From the NCBI GenBank assembly GCA_015657535.1, contig JADHZB010001368.1, forward strand, positions 1-64,000: a stretch of DNA of 64,000 nt. Direction: 5' to 3'. Shown here piece by piece: positions 22,525 through 34,178 of this stretch. Source of the DNA: Nephromyces sp. MM_2019 (Eukaryota; Apicomplexa; Aconoidasida; Nephromycida). How positions within the stretch are numbered: position 1 is the stretch's first letter; each line of letters begins with the position of its first letter. Position numbers and translations under genes: made by a program. The notes beneath the pieces are model-generated. The model was given only the letters and a program-made list of their open reading frames with translations, made no database searches and was not told where the DNA came from.

Positions 22525-22872
22525 AACGTAGACAGAGTTTTTGATATTAGAAAGCAGTACAAAGCTTTCGGCAGGAGCACTAACTTCGCAAGCCCCCTGG
22601 AAATCCGCAGCGGAAGATTTGTGGTTCTTGACAGCCTCTAGCTCTAGGCGGAGCATGCAATTCTCGTCAAACAATCTCGCATTCTCACCCATGTACTTTT
22701 CAACGCGGTCAGCGAGATAATTTCTTTTCTTCGAAGAGGTTATTGAATCTTGTAGTAACTCAGAAGTTGTTTCGCTTAATTTGCTGATGTAGTTCTCATA
22801 GAAGCTGACAAGATGATCGCCCGATGGCTGTACATTATGTCTCTTCCACAATGGCCGCTTCTTGTTATCCAT
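22486..22872 (-). CDS. Coiled-coil hypothetical protein (possibly partial)
   Basis: A 128-codon ORF from the ATG at 22872. It begins basic (MDNKKRPLWKRH). A long amphipathic helix spans about residues 20-85, with heptad-like spacing of Leu, Tyr and Ile (FYENYISKLSETTSELL, then NARLFDENCMLRLELEAVKN), typical of a coiled coil. The last residues before its stop (VRGIIQIITLEAP) overlap another open frame that continues to 22262, so the real C-terminus is probably different. Function is unknown; a structural or scaffold role is only a guess from the coiled coil. Confidence 0.45.
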   Translation of the reverse strand: MDNKKRPLWKRHNVQPSGDHLVSFYENYISKLSETTSELLQDSITSSKKRNYLADRVEKYMGENARLFDENCMLRLELEAVKNHKSSAADFQGACEVSAPAESFVLLSNIKNSVYVRGIIQIITLEAP

Positions 22873-25464
22873 TCTCTTGTAGCTACCCCATCGCTTACGG
22901 CCTAGTTGCCAGGGCTACGTGCACTACGGCCACGAAGGAAGCACCATATTTTCTGATTAAATTTAGCTCAAAAAACCTGATTTTTACAATTTAAATTTTT
23001 CTAGATGGCATCTCGCGCGATGTTTCAGGGGTAAAGCTTATAATCCAGTCGATGTACTTACACGCTGTGCGCGCTTAGTATCATTGGCTACTAGCGATAC
23101 GATATAACGCCGAGAGTTTAAGGGTGCTTGGGTGGCAAAGCTTGGAGAGATAAACAGTTGTTGCACTTTATTTAATTCTCTATGAAATTTGACTAGTCGG
23201 CTTATAAACTTGATACTTTAGAGTCGCTGATATTCTTGTATATTCATGAGAAGTCGACTTATATCCTTACGGTGAACATACGGTAGAAATTTACAACTTC
23301 ACGATGTGTTCAGCCCACCGCAGAATATGAGCCCTTGCCTGAACTGCTTAAATTAAATCCATTCATGTTGAAATTCGTCTCACACAGAGCTTTACATTAA
23401 GAGTTGATAGCAAATAACTTAGTAAGCAATAATTTAGAAGCTTAGAGTCAACCTTCGCAATGATTTTTCTACAATAACCACCAAGTTGAAAAAAAATTGC
23501 AGTGGGTCACGAATGCACAGGGAGTGCAGCGGAAGACATTGGGATCCTCAAAAAAAAATTCGTCCATTTTTTTCATCCTCATTTTCAAAGTCTAAGTCGC
23601 TCTTTTAAATGTATTAGCATTAGCGTGTCGCGCTTGTGATTATCTACGTAACTCGCTAAATTAAGCTTTATTATTATATTTTACAAAAATGACGCATCTC
23701 TCAAAGAATTTTGAAGCACCAAAAAACTCAATTAACTCAAACAGTGGACGGATTATTGGCACTTCAGTTCATTGACTATATGAATAACACTCAGTGTCCT
23801 GATGTTGATACAGGTATCCCTAAGTACCGAGTCAAGAAAAAGTACCCATTACGTCCCTAAAATTCTTAAGATGATTAGATAATACAGTAAAATCTAAGTA
23901 TAAAAACAACGCAGTTAAGTAAGAGGACGGCAATCTGTGAGCTGAATCTATCATAACAGGACTTATTTTCAACCATTGTAGTATTGTCCAAGGTAGCACA
24001 TGATCAGTATGCACGCAGGGAAAATGTAAAATCCTTCAAGAGAAGTCTCGCCAGAATATCACATAGAAATTAATATATATTTAGTTCACGGAAATTTTGC
24101 GTTCTGGTACATTACAGGTCCTCCACCTAATTAAATTTTTTTAGCATGAAGCAAAAATAAAATTTGCATAGAGAAGTAAAAAATATGTAAAAAAAAGTGC
24201 AGAAGCACAAACCAACCTTAAGTGGGGATACATGCTACACAATAGCAGGCAAAAACGAGCCTGAAAAGACAAAATTAGCCCCACTTATGATACAATAGCA
24301 TCTACAAGGTAAAACAAAATTATAAATTAGACGTCTATGGCTAAGAAAAGCCTTGCTTGAGATTACCATTAAGCATGTGCCAAGATCATGTGTGCTTAAC
24401 AAAGAAAAATCCCCAAGTTTTTTTTATTTCCATTTTTCAAAATCGTTCTCTTTCATATCCTTCCGAATAAAAAAATCAGTTATTGAATGACAGAGAGGAT
24501 AATTCGCATTCCAGGAATTTTTGGGTTCCAACTTTGCTTTTATTTGTTGTTTTAATATTCAAACTTTATTTCTTTAACACTAGCTGCCATCCAAACTACT
24601 TTTTACAGAATGCATGCGACCATAATTTGAATATACTTCTAAAAAAAGACTAATACCTTTTTAAGAAGCAAGACATGAATTGAGTGTATGGAAATTTATG
24701 CTAATCAATGACATATTATCAAATTGAAAAAGAAAAAAGATGAATTTTCCCTAGTCGACAATGGGTACATAACTACTTAAAGTAGCGACTGCGCCTCCCC
24801 AAAAGGTACCAGCGTGACAGATTCACGCTAATTTTGATGCTGGTAATTTGCTTTGTCTTTAGCTACGCTAGCTCTTTCCGCGGGTTACGAAGCAAATTTA
24901 GCAAATGGAATGCTACATTTAAAAAAAGAATGTGAGAGTGCGAATTCCTCACAACTTGTTGCTGAAACCAGTAAATTTAGCATCATAGCAGGTTTCTTAG
25001 CGCCTTCTACGCGCTATTACCACTATCCGGTATACAGGGTTGCAGTAAGATTGAGCTTTTCGCTTCTGCAAGCGCCCTAAAGAACAAGAAAAAAATCCAT
25101 TGCATATGGGAGTGGCCATATTTACACATAGAAGTACATCCGTAACACAGCTTCAATCCGCGAAAACATAAAATTAACGCCGAAAAAAAAGTTATCAGGT
25201 TGTCATAGGGGGGATTTGTGCATATAATTTTTATGGCTAAGCTCCAGGTACATGCAATATTCTTCCTGCGCTTAGCTCCAAAAATATGTCACCGACTTTA
25301 TGGACCTAAACTATTTTGGACGGGATCAACATGGCAGCTAAAAGCTTATAATATACCTTTTTAGAGCATCTATGCTTTTATATCGAAGCCTCAATTGATT
25401 CCTGAAGACAAAGTATTGATAGGCTTTTCATGTGCAGTGAATGAAATAATTGGGAAAATAGGGC
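22873..25464. other. AT-rich intergenic stretch
   Basis: No gene was recognised. The stretch is strongly AT-rich between about 23150 and 24750. An open frame at 24862-25080 on plus follows a ctttag acceptor-like site and encodes about 70 residues with no family resemblance; it is not called. Confidence 0.5.
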
Positions 25465-27804
25465 TTACTTGAGGCGCTTAATCACTTCGTCCTCTGCTTG
25501 TGACCGTCGCAGGCGCAGTAAGATATGAAGCAAATTTTTGTAAACCTAAATAAAAATTAAGCTAAAAACTGAGATTTCTGCTGTATATATACATTTTTTT
25601 TCAAGATATAAAGACTTAAAGCAGTATAAAATCATGAAAAAGCACTAAAAATGCAATCTTTATGGTGAATTACTCTTAAATTATGTGACACAGAAGCTCA
25701 TCAACACACTCACCTTAATCATGCTCTTTATTTTGCTTGCATCATCGCCGCGTTGCTGGAAATAAAAATAGAGTTGCCGACATTTAAGGGGAATAAACCT
25801 ACTTTGAAAAATATGAACAATAAAAAATATAAGTCGTACCGTACCCTGATGGTCAATGACAGGCAGCCAAATTTTTGAATTTGAACATCATTTGCTTTAA
25901 ATTAGTCATCACTTCCACTTGGCATTGTTTGTCAAAATAAACAGTCAGGCCACATGAAAAAATGGGCTCTACAAGAGTAGATAGCAAAACACCTGCTTCT
26001 ATGTTTAATACATACAAAATGGGATTACAAAAACCATGGTTTATGCCAAGGGTATATGAGCACTGCACAATTTTCCTCAAATAATTTTCGATATCTAGAG
26101 CCATTAAACAAACGCTAAAATAGCCATTACTAGCAGAAAAAGCTATCCCTCATATTTGTAACAATTTAAATTTCGTAACGAGAACGTAACAAAAAAACGG
26201 TTCGCCAACCATGCATGCAAAAGTGTACAAAAACCTATAAGGTGGCGCCTCGTAAAGCTATTGGTAGCTCTCCTAAAATTTAACAAGGAGAAGCACATAA
26301 GCAAGTAGCATGACGGAAAGCAAAAGAAAAATAGAAGGAACAAATAAGCATCGGACCTACATGAGCTTTTTGAATTCGATAAGTTCTTACATTTGCCAGG
26401 TTATCTGCTATGGAGCAGATGCTCTCCACATATTGAAAAAAGAGTCGTCTGAACTCCTCCCGTAAGTCTGTAAATTAATTGGCAGAGATTCAAAAATTGT
26501 AACGTATCAACCCCGTAGTTTGGTACTCAGAATTTTACTCAGCAAAAAAATTAAACACGAAGCAAAAAAAACATTTGTTAATTCACAGCTCATTAGATTG
26601 AACTGGAAATTCAAATCGTGCGAAATACCTGCATCTTCGGTATATAGTAGCACATCAGATGGAAGACTTTCGATGTTGAAGTCTGTCTGCAAATTGTAAA
26701 AAATAGGATTTCAGTGCTGGCGGATATAAATAATAGGCAGTTGAGGAGAAACTAGAAATAACAAGTTGAAACTGTTTTTCAGTGATCACGTGGGTCCAAG
26801 GAATTAAATTTCAGAAATTCGAGACAAAGTAGATAGTAAGACATACTAGAGATACCTCATTGAGGCTACTGTCATCGCCGGGAATACGGGATTACATCAA
26901 AATTACATGTTGATCATACGCATAAAACAAGGCATGACACGAAAAAATTTGAAAGAAAAAAAATCAACAAGACCAAGGGGTTTACTTCAAATTTTCTGAA
27001 AACATCTCTTAGTTGATTAGTTTCAATAGCTGAGAAACTCAAGCTGAAGCTAAAAAAAATCTACAGACCGCATCGAAACGCCGGATTTTTTCGACAAAAA
27101 GACACCTGATAACTAGCTAGAATATTCATAAATATATTTTGGCCAGGAACTCCAGGAAATTAGTAATTCAGAGCAATTCCTGGAATGGAAGCAGGCAGCT
27201 GAAGTTTGTAATTCGGAGCTTTGCATGAATATTTCACAGCCTACAACCAGGATAAAGTATATAAAGAACTTAATTTTCTCCAGTGAAAGCTGTAGCGCGT
27301 CTGACTCTGCTGAATATGACCTACGCATATAGTCTTTTAAAAGGGCACGAATGCATTCGTGTCAGGGGGTCATGTAGCAGCAAGCAATTGAAGAGAGCGC
27401 GAGGTGATGTATCAAATAATTTTTTTTAAACAAATAATAAAGCATAATATGACCAAATGCTTTTGGGTTGTTTATATTTACCACTGAGCATGTATAAATC
27501 ACGCAATTCAAATAGGCGCAGACACAGCGCATTACTTTAAGTAGATACAGCCACATCATTATTTTTTGCAAGGCCAACAAGAAGTTAATCCGCAACTACC
27601 GATCACTTCAATATTAATAGTCTTCACAGTAACTATTCCAACCTGATACAATACTCCGTACTGCCTCCAAATCTGTGGTGTTATTTCCGGTGGAGGCCGA
27701 CCTGAGTTCGACCCACGAGAGTATTCTTTATAGAAAAAAGGAGGCGTCGGCCAGCCTACCTTGAAAGGAGTACTATCGGCATTGGTGTACAAAGAATTTG
27801 ACAT
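25465..27804 (-). CDS. MED7: Mediator complex subunit 7 (MED7-like), six exons
   Basis: Exons are 27804-27643, 26686-26629, 26467-26357, 26094-25973, 25755-25714 and 25545-25465 (576 nt, 191 residues). All introns are GT-AG with matching phases. MED7 is a core subunit of the Mediator middle module, which links transcription factors to RNA polymerase II in the nucleus. The N-terminus fits the family: WPTPPFFYKEY corresponds to the Pro-rich P-P-P-P-x-Y-x-K-x-F motif, then RPPPEI, then an aromatic-Gly segment (RQYGVLYQ) and ESLPSDVLLY in the place of the L-E-S-x-G-I-x-x-L-Y motif. LREEFRRLFFQYVES is where the K-K-E-L-R-K-L-N helix belongs. EAGVLLSTL sits where the hallmark R-P-H-Q-A-R-x-T-L occurs, but the R-P-H-Q is not conserved. 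Length is close to the usual 200-230. Donors of exons 3 and 4 were chosen by phase and are the least certain. Confidence 0.65.
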
Positions 27805-30002
27805 GCTGCGTAGTACTGTACTGTGCCAAAAAGCGCATGCATAACATTTGATGATCCTTCAAATATAATTGGAAACGCTGGCCTGCGGTGGTAACTTCAC
27901 TAAGCAAAACTACAAACTGCAGCCTTGAGCAATAATACGCAGGTGTGGAACTCAATACAGGGGAAATTAAAAGTAAATGATATGCTCAGAAGATACAACT
28001 TCTGCTGTAGCTCCATTTCTCAGCTTGCACAGCTACGTACTAATCTTCAAGAATTCTTTTTGGGGTGACGCTTTCCTTTTGAACACTAGCCACGTATAGT
28101 ACAGACCGTGACGTGCTCGCGATCAGCTCCGCCAGCTTATTATAGCGAGAGATCAGCTTATCACAGTTACTATTAAAGGCACTATCCGGCTTATATGAGC
28201 AGTAGGAATTGAAGCAATGATATTCATCTTAAAGCGATGTCATTTGTCCTAGAATAATCGCATAAGTTTTAACACAACGCTATCTTCAATTCTTTTCATA
28301 ACTACACTAAGAGCTACTTTTTGGCGCTAAGCGTTCTCAGAGCTCCTGTTACTTCACTGTGGAGTGCTAGTGATCTCTCAAAATGATATACCATTCGCCA
28401 AAAATCGCGCTCATTGACACACTTGCCATTATTCAAATGCTTTGAAACAATTCTGCTATGACCGCTGGATGCACCCATTGCTATATTACTTCAATTCAAA
28501 TTCCAAAATTCAAGGCATCATTTGCCGTCATGCTGAATAAAGCTTCGTTAATTCTTTTCCAGAGGCCTACATCTCCATGTGTAATAAATATAAAAACGCA
28601 AATCTATTTTAGGCATTTTTACAGAGGATCAACCCAATGAACTGATAAAATCATAGCTAAAAGGGTATATGAAGATTCATTTCGAGCAAACCAGTCCGAA
28701 ATTATAAGTAAAATTTTTTCTTTCTTGAAGTATTGGGAATACTAGAGCTTTGCAATATGAAAAACATACACACCTAAAGGAAAATTCCTCTGCCCATAAG
28801 ATTCCTTTGTATTATGCGCAATGTAAATATAAGTGTTTTACTCTAGATCTAGCTAGTCTGGTGCTTCGCGAGTTGTAGACACCCCTAAGACGCCAGGTTA
28901 CAACATAAGAATATTCACAACTTATTCTCAACCGAGATTTCTGCTCTAGACCAAAGCGCTATTTTTCTAGTGCACTTTCATATCAACACTGTTGCATTCT
29001 TTGAGTAGCGCATGACGCATGAGTGAGTCTGATATTGATAGTGTCTTCAGAGTTTTGCTCTGAGGGATCATACATGTTGGGTATGTGCACGCGGGTTCAC
29101 ACGCTTAACCTTGAATGTCTAGGGCCTTTAGGGGTTTACCATTAATGCGGCAACAATGAACTCTAGCTGGTAATTCCAAACAGCAGAGCATAGTGCACCT
29201 GTCATTGGGTTGACTTGGGAGTGTTAACCAAATACCTGGGATATAGGTGAAAATATAAGCTTTTGGCAGCTGTTATAGTCAGGAACTTTCCGGGAATTAC
29301 ATTAGTAATTCTTTTTTTAGTTTATTGCTCAAATATCGCATGGTAGCCAGCCTCTGTGGGTAGAAGTACACTCGAAAATTTCTCCTACCGCCAGCTCAGC
29401 AGTCGTAAAGTAGTTGGTGGTTCACTGTTGTTATATTATGCTAAGAATGTAATCACGTTACAAAATTTTCAGCCTAATGGAGAAATGCGTTGTATTGGTA
29501 AAAAGGTAACGTCCCACAAGAGAAGCTCCATGACTCAGTAATGCCTTTGGAGAGCTCTCCTTATTAATCTACATTCTAGCCGTAAAAAACTTGCGTGGGT
29601 CATTGAGAGTCGAATTTTTTTAAGACGTGCTAGCGACACTTCAATAGCGCTATGTTTCGGTCTCAAGGTTATTTCAGATAAGCGTCAGTTGAGAGCACGA
29701 TATCACGAGGTTACATGAACGATTCCCATGTAGTCCTAAGGAAAAATTTTGTTTTCCCAGAAAAGGCAAGGGTATAAGGAGAACAGATATATTTGTCATT
29801 CAGCCCCCTAGTTATCATATGAAGTGCCTCTAATAAAGCCACCGGAAAAAAAGTTTACTCAGGCCACGTGAGGAGGCAAAAGGATGGCAGAATTCATTAT
29901 TCGGTCCCTTAATCTTCACGGGTAGGATCTTTGAAGTCACCGGAAGAATTGAAGATACTTCCCAAATTTTCTTAGGCGTCTGGCTAAAACATCGCGTTAG
30001 AT
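27805..30002. other. Intergenic stretch
   Basis: No supported gene. The longest open frames (28458-28640 and 29356-29541, plus strand) are about 60 codons with no recognisable motif. MED7 and the 30 kb gene are transcribed away from each other, so this 2.2 kb should include both promoters. No specific element was identified. Confidence 0.5.
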
Positions 30003-31189
30003 ATGGCGAACTTTTTTGGAATCCGATGGATTCCAAACTGCGGCGTTAACAAACGATACTTAAGCGAGGAAGATGCCCACAGCGTTGCACAAGCCACTGC
30101 GGGGATACGACGCCGAGCACATGCGAAGGCCAAGGCGAACGAGGAACGCATGCTCAACGCTGCGTTATCAATGGAAAATTCGCTTTTCGCGCTTCAGGTA
30201 AGTATTATTACAGTACTTACCCATTATGCGTATTATCATACCACGACCTAAGATTTGAGCTACAGGATGGCCTTAAGAATTTCAAGGCATCCCAATGTAA
30301 ATATACACAGCGTCGAGTACCCTGCACTTCAACTCCCAATTTTGATTGAGATGAACAGAAACACCACATGATTGATTATACGAAGTGTAAAAAAGGTAGC
30401 CTCACATTGCTTATGACTTTTGTATCGTTGGCATGTGTAGCGAGCCCACAATGACGCTGTTAATGAGTTCAAAAGTGCTCTAGACTCGATTCCTGAGGGC
30501 GAGAGAGCACGAATAGTGCACATTTGCAATGAAGAACACGGGATGCCCGGAAAGCAGCAAGGTACTAGCTGACTAATAACAGTCTTCAATATATACTTAA
30601 AAAATTCACGGAAGGTGTCTCCTCCGGCTACTCTCCGCAAGAAGCCTGTGTATATTTTCCGCAAAAGCATAATTTTTTGGGTAAACTATCCCTTTATCCT
30701 TTAGATTTATCCGATAGAGGATCACAAGTAATCCATCAATATTTTATGAAGCAAAAACCTCTAAGCCACAATATTGAAGAGACTAAGAAAGATTTGCGCA
30801 GAAAGCAATGGGAATATAATTGCTGTCAGGTACAGTTCAACTAAAACGCTGAAATAGCTACACCCAAGTACATTGAATCGTGCACGAAGCTCAACACACA
30901 ATCTTGCAGTAATGGATCACTATATAACAAAGCATCAGGATAAAAGCAGCATACTTCCGACCGGCATACTTATTCCTCCACATGCCTGCCAGGCGTACAA
31001 ACTCGCCCAAAACAAACCAACTGAATCCATGACAATTTATGTGATGAAAATATTAATTAGTGTGACTATTATCACCACGTAGCACATACATTTTGTACAC
31101 AGCACGAGGTCCAAATTTGGGAGTACGAAAAAACTGTAGCGGAGCAAGAAGAAAGAATGCTCAGCGGGAAAAACATTCGTGGAATGTAG
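30003..31189 (+). CDS. Coiled-coil protein, five exons, function unknown
   Basis: Exons are 30003-30197, 30266-30296, 30445-30561, 30705-30829 and 31103-31189 (555 nt, 184 residues). All are bounded by GT-AG introns with consistent phases, ending with TAG after NIRGM. The start is ATG 30003 (MANFFGIRWIPN). The chain is almost entirely charged and helical: residues about 22-65 are Ala/Arg/Lys/Glu-rich (AGIRRRAHAKAKANEERML), and the C-terminal 60 residues are Lys/Glu/Gln-rich (IEETKKDLRRKQWEY, then EKTVAEQEERML). No signal peptide or membrane segment is visible. Exon 2 is only 31 bases, and skipping it keeps the frame if the neighbouring acceptor at 30441 is used. No family was recognised; ESCRT-like or cytoskeletal small coiled-coil proteins have a similar look, but that is speculation. 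Confidence 0.68.
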
Positions 31190-32645
31190 TTCCAGGCAAT
31201 TGGATAATCACTCTGTAACAAAAGATTCCCCACTATGAAAATTAATGTTTAACTGACTCAAATTAACAAATTAGCGCTTGAAATCTGCGCAGTAAATCTT
31301 CGTTCCTACGGTCTGTTCAACTAAAAAATTTGGAACCCTAAATTTCCAGGAGGCCAATATTTCACGTTACCTGGTATATGTGTATACTAACCATAATTAC
31401 GTACAAAAGCTGGCCTAGTGCATCCAGGATGCCTATTGAAAAAATTAGCAAAGCTTGCAAAATACGAAAAATAACTTTACGCTGTTAATGTGAAGCTGAA
31501 TTTATCATTATGCTTGCATAGCATCTACTTATTAAAATAGAACATTTAGTAGGGTGGCAGAAGATCAGGCATCTCGAACGGCTATTTAAACCTAACAAAA
31601 GCAACTTGAAGTTATATGGTTTCTAGTATTGTGCTGGAACGCTAAAATTCACATTACGCCCCGTCTTCAATGCGTAATACTGGTTCACATTGATGCCATA
31701 TAGCCGCAAAAAATTAAGCAATACAAAAAAATTCTTCCGCAGCACCTTCAAACTAAAAATATTACATAAAAACATAACGGTTCTGGAAGTGAATTTCCGT
31801 AGAAGTTTCTATCCAACCACTCAAACTAATTTCGGAGGGTTTGGTATCAAAAAATTATGGGCAAAAAGTAACAAATTTAAAAGGAATCAAAAGCTACATT
31901 TAAATTCGATTACAGGCAGGTTAAACTGACATGAACTTCGCTGCTGGTAAAAGGGGGGATAGAAAAAAAAAGAAACTATAGTATAGCATACTCTAATTCT
32001 ACAGAACCTGCTAGGCTGAGAATAGGCTTTATATTATAAGCATGGTATAATACTCAGCTGGCAGAAATAAGGCTCGAAGAAGCGAAAAAGTAAGACCTTA
32101 AACAGGGGAAAAATATCTAAAGCTATGACATTCTCAAGAATATCCATAAATCATAGCCGAAGTAGAGTTGCAAAACCACAAAATAGTACACTCGAAATCC
32201 CCGTTGTACCTCGAATCGGGCAAGCGTAGTTGTTACAAAAATAAATAGTACATAACCAGTGGATCTGAGAAATGTTATAAGAAAGCAAAATATTCCCAAA
32301 GATGTAAGTTAACAAACTACCAAAATAACAATTACTATCAAAAGCGCAAAATTACTAAATAAGTCCTTGCTCTACAAAATGTGTGATAAGCAGTCTGCAG
32401 CATTGTTATCAAATCAAAACATGGCTTCGGGTTTTCAAGTCACACAACGAAAGCACTCATTTCATGTGGTGCCGTTCTCGAAAAACAAAACGGATACTGA
32501 GCGAGCTACAAGACCGAGAGAATTACAACAAAAAGGTGTATCATTAAATATTAGAATACCAGTCAGATATATATTACAACTCACTCTTTTCTAGAGAGGA
32601 ATAACACTGCAAATTGCGGATAATAACCAATACATCAGTATCCTC
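31190..32645. other. AT-rich intergenic stretch
   Basis: Only short ORFs were seen (31690-31929 and 32367-32594 on plus) with no recognisable motif. It lies between the 3' end of a plus-strand gene and the 3' end of a minus-strand gene, so two terminators are expected, but none was identified specifically. Confidence 0.5.
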
Positions 32646-34178
32646 TTATCGCTTATTTCGATACTGCTTAAATGGCCTAGACATATTAGAAGCTTTAGGA
32701 CGGGATCCTGAACCTGAAGCATTTTCATTGGAATTTTTTTCAAATTTTTTATACTTTGAATCTCGAGTAAATAGAGGGCTATTGCCGTCAACCGGATTAA
32801 CAAGTACCGAACTCAGATTGCTCTCATTATCCGGGATTTTACAATTATTCTTATTATTTGGAGTTAGCTGTTTGTAGCTCCGCAAGTGCTGATGATAAAC
32901 TCCTTTGGCATAGTCAGTGACTGTCTTGTCTCCTTCTTCACCACGTTGACTAGTACACTTATTGCACCTAAAACGGCGAGGAAAGTTTATATTTCCGCAT
33001 TCAGAGCACAACCAATTGCCATTCTGCCCTTTCAGTGGATTTTGATTACTATTCGGGCCAGACCCGCAAAGGGGATCACCGTATATCTTCAAGAAAGAGC
33101 TTGGGTTCTTAAACTCATCTGGATGCGCCAGCATTGTGGGTGCAGAAAAATGGGGACCCCCCACTCCTTGAAGAAGATTTTCAGAATCGCTTCTAGACTC
33201 TAGCGAATATCCCAGCATCGCCAGAGCGGTCTTTAATACTTCAATTGCTTTTGAAGAAGGGTCTGGATCCCCAAATTCTTTAAATTCTGAAACCAATTTC
33301 TCGCCTAAATTTTTTGCTTTTATAAGCATAAGCTGTAAAGGTGAGGTAGAAGAAGCAAGATTAAACATGTCTCTCATCACACCTTCATTCATGCTTCGAG
33401 GAAACTCAGAAACCATAAAAACATCGCCATCAGGCTTTAAGCCACCATGACTGGAACAATCTGGATCCAAAAGCAGGGCCTCATGCAACCGTGAAACATC
33501 ATTTAGCGCCCCTCCTTTGTCTGCAGGTGCAAGAGTCTCATAAGCAGCAGGGTTACCCTGGGTTGGGAGCGTCGCATAGCTAGCACCACCATACATTCCA
33601 TTCGTAAAAGCAATAGATTGCATGCTTGGTGAAGGAGTAACCACGCTTCCTGTAGTGGTGGTGGTACGAGTGCTTCTAGGAGTATTCGCATTAGCTTTCT
33701 CTACAAGAATAGAATCGTAGTTCCAAGGAGGATCATTCTCCGCAAAATAAGTTAAATCTGACATTGATATCACGTTCAAATCATTTCGCAATGGTAAACT
33801 AGAGAAAACTGTGCCATAACATGGAATCCCTGAAACATCAAAGTCGCCATCTACATGCGGTAAATCATCTCTGTAGGCGTTATTTACGCCGCCTAAAAAG
33901 CTGTTGCTGATATTTCCAAAATTCCAAGAAGAATCATCATTTGTCCCAGCATGCTCTCGGTAGGCCGCTCCTACCTGAGTGGGATAAACCCTCTCAACTC
34001 TGGAATTAGCATTAGAGAGAGCAGGATCATTATTGAGAGCTGCGTATAAGTCACTAGAATTATTAACATGCGTGGAACACAATGTGTTGATAACTCCCAT
34101 ATCCATGTGATCCTGGATTAATTGAAGAGAAACAGATGCATCCGCCAGGGGCGCACCCATTGAAATAGAAGGAACCAT
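32646..34178 (-). CDS. RanBP2-type zinc-finger protein
   Basis: A single-exon protein of 510 residues from the ATG at 34178. One RanBP2-type zinc finger is clear at about residues 387-410: NWLCSECGNINFPRRFRCNKC, with Cys391, Cys394, Cys405 and Cys408, the conserved Trp389 and the central Asn-Phe and Arg residues. This subtype (as in ZRANB2 and FUS-like fingers) usually binds single-stranded RNA, so an RNA-processing or mRNP role is likely. The first 380 residues are Asn/Ser/Pro-rich and look disordered, with a short helical patch near residues 285-325 (MLIKAKNLGEKLVSEF). The basic C-terminus (KASNMSRPFKQYRNKR) could be an RNA-binding or nuclear-localisation tail. No second domain was recognised. 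There is no intron in the coding part. Confidence 0.85.
   Translation of the reverse strand: MVPSISMGAPLADASVSLQLIQDHMDMGVINTLCSTHVNNSSDLYAALNNDPALSNANSRVERVYPTQVGAAYREHAGTNDDSSWNFGNISNSFLGGVNNAYRDDLPHVDGDFDVSGIPCYGTVFSSLPLRNDLNVISMSDLTYFAENDPPWNYDSILVEKANANTPRSTRTTTTTGSVVTPSPSMQSIAFTNGMYGGASYATLPTQGNPAAYETLAPADKGGALNDVSRLHEALLLDPDCSSHGGLKPDGDVFMVSEFPRSMNEGVMRDMFNLASSTSPLQLMLIKAKNLGEKLVSEFKEFGDPDPSSKAIEVLKTALAMLGYSLESRSDSENLLQGVGGPHFSAPTMLAHPDEFKNPSSFLKIYGDPLCGSGPNSNQNPLKGQNGNWLCSECGNINFPRRFRCNKCTSQRGEEGDKTVTDYAKGVYHQHLRSYKQLTPNNKNNCKIPDNESNLSSVLVNPVDGNSPLFTRDSKYKKFEKNSNENASGSGSRPKASNMSRPFKQYRNKR

Noticed and set aside
27050..27330. Extra MED7 exon suggested by a TNFLEFLA-like reading
   Set aside because: The frame has a stop just before it and no usable acceptor; exons 27804-27643 and 26686-26629 already join in phase.
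27690..27730. tRNA-like gagttcgacccac word
   Set aside because: It is within the coding first exon of the MED7-like gene and lacks flanking stems.
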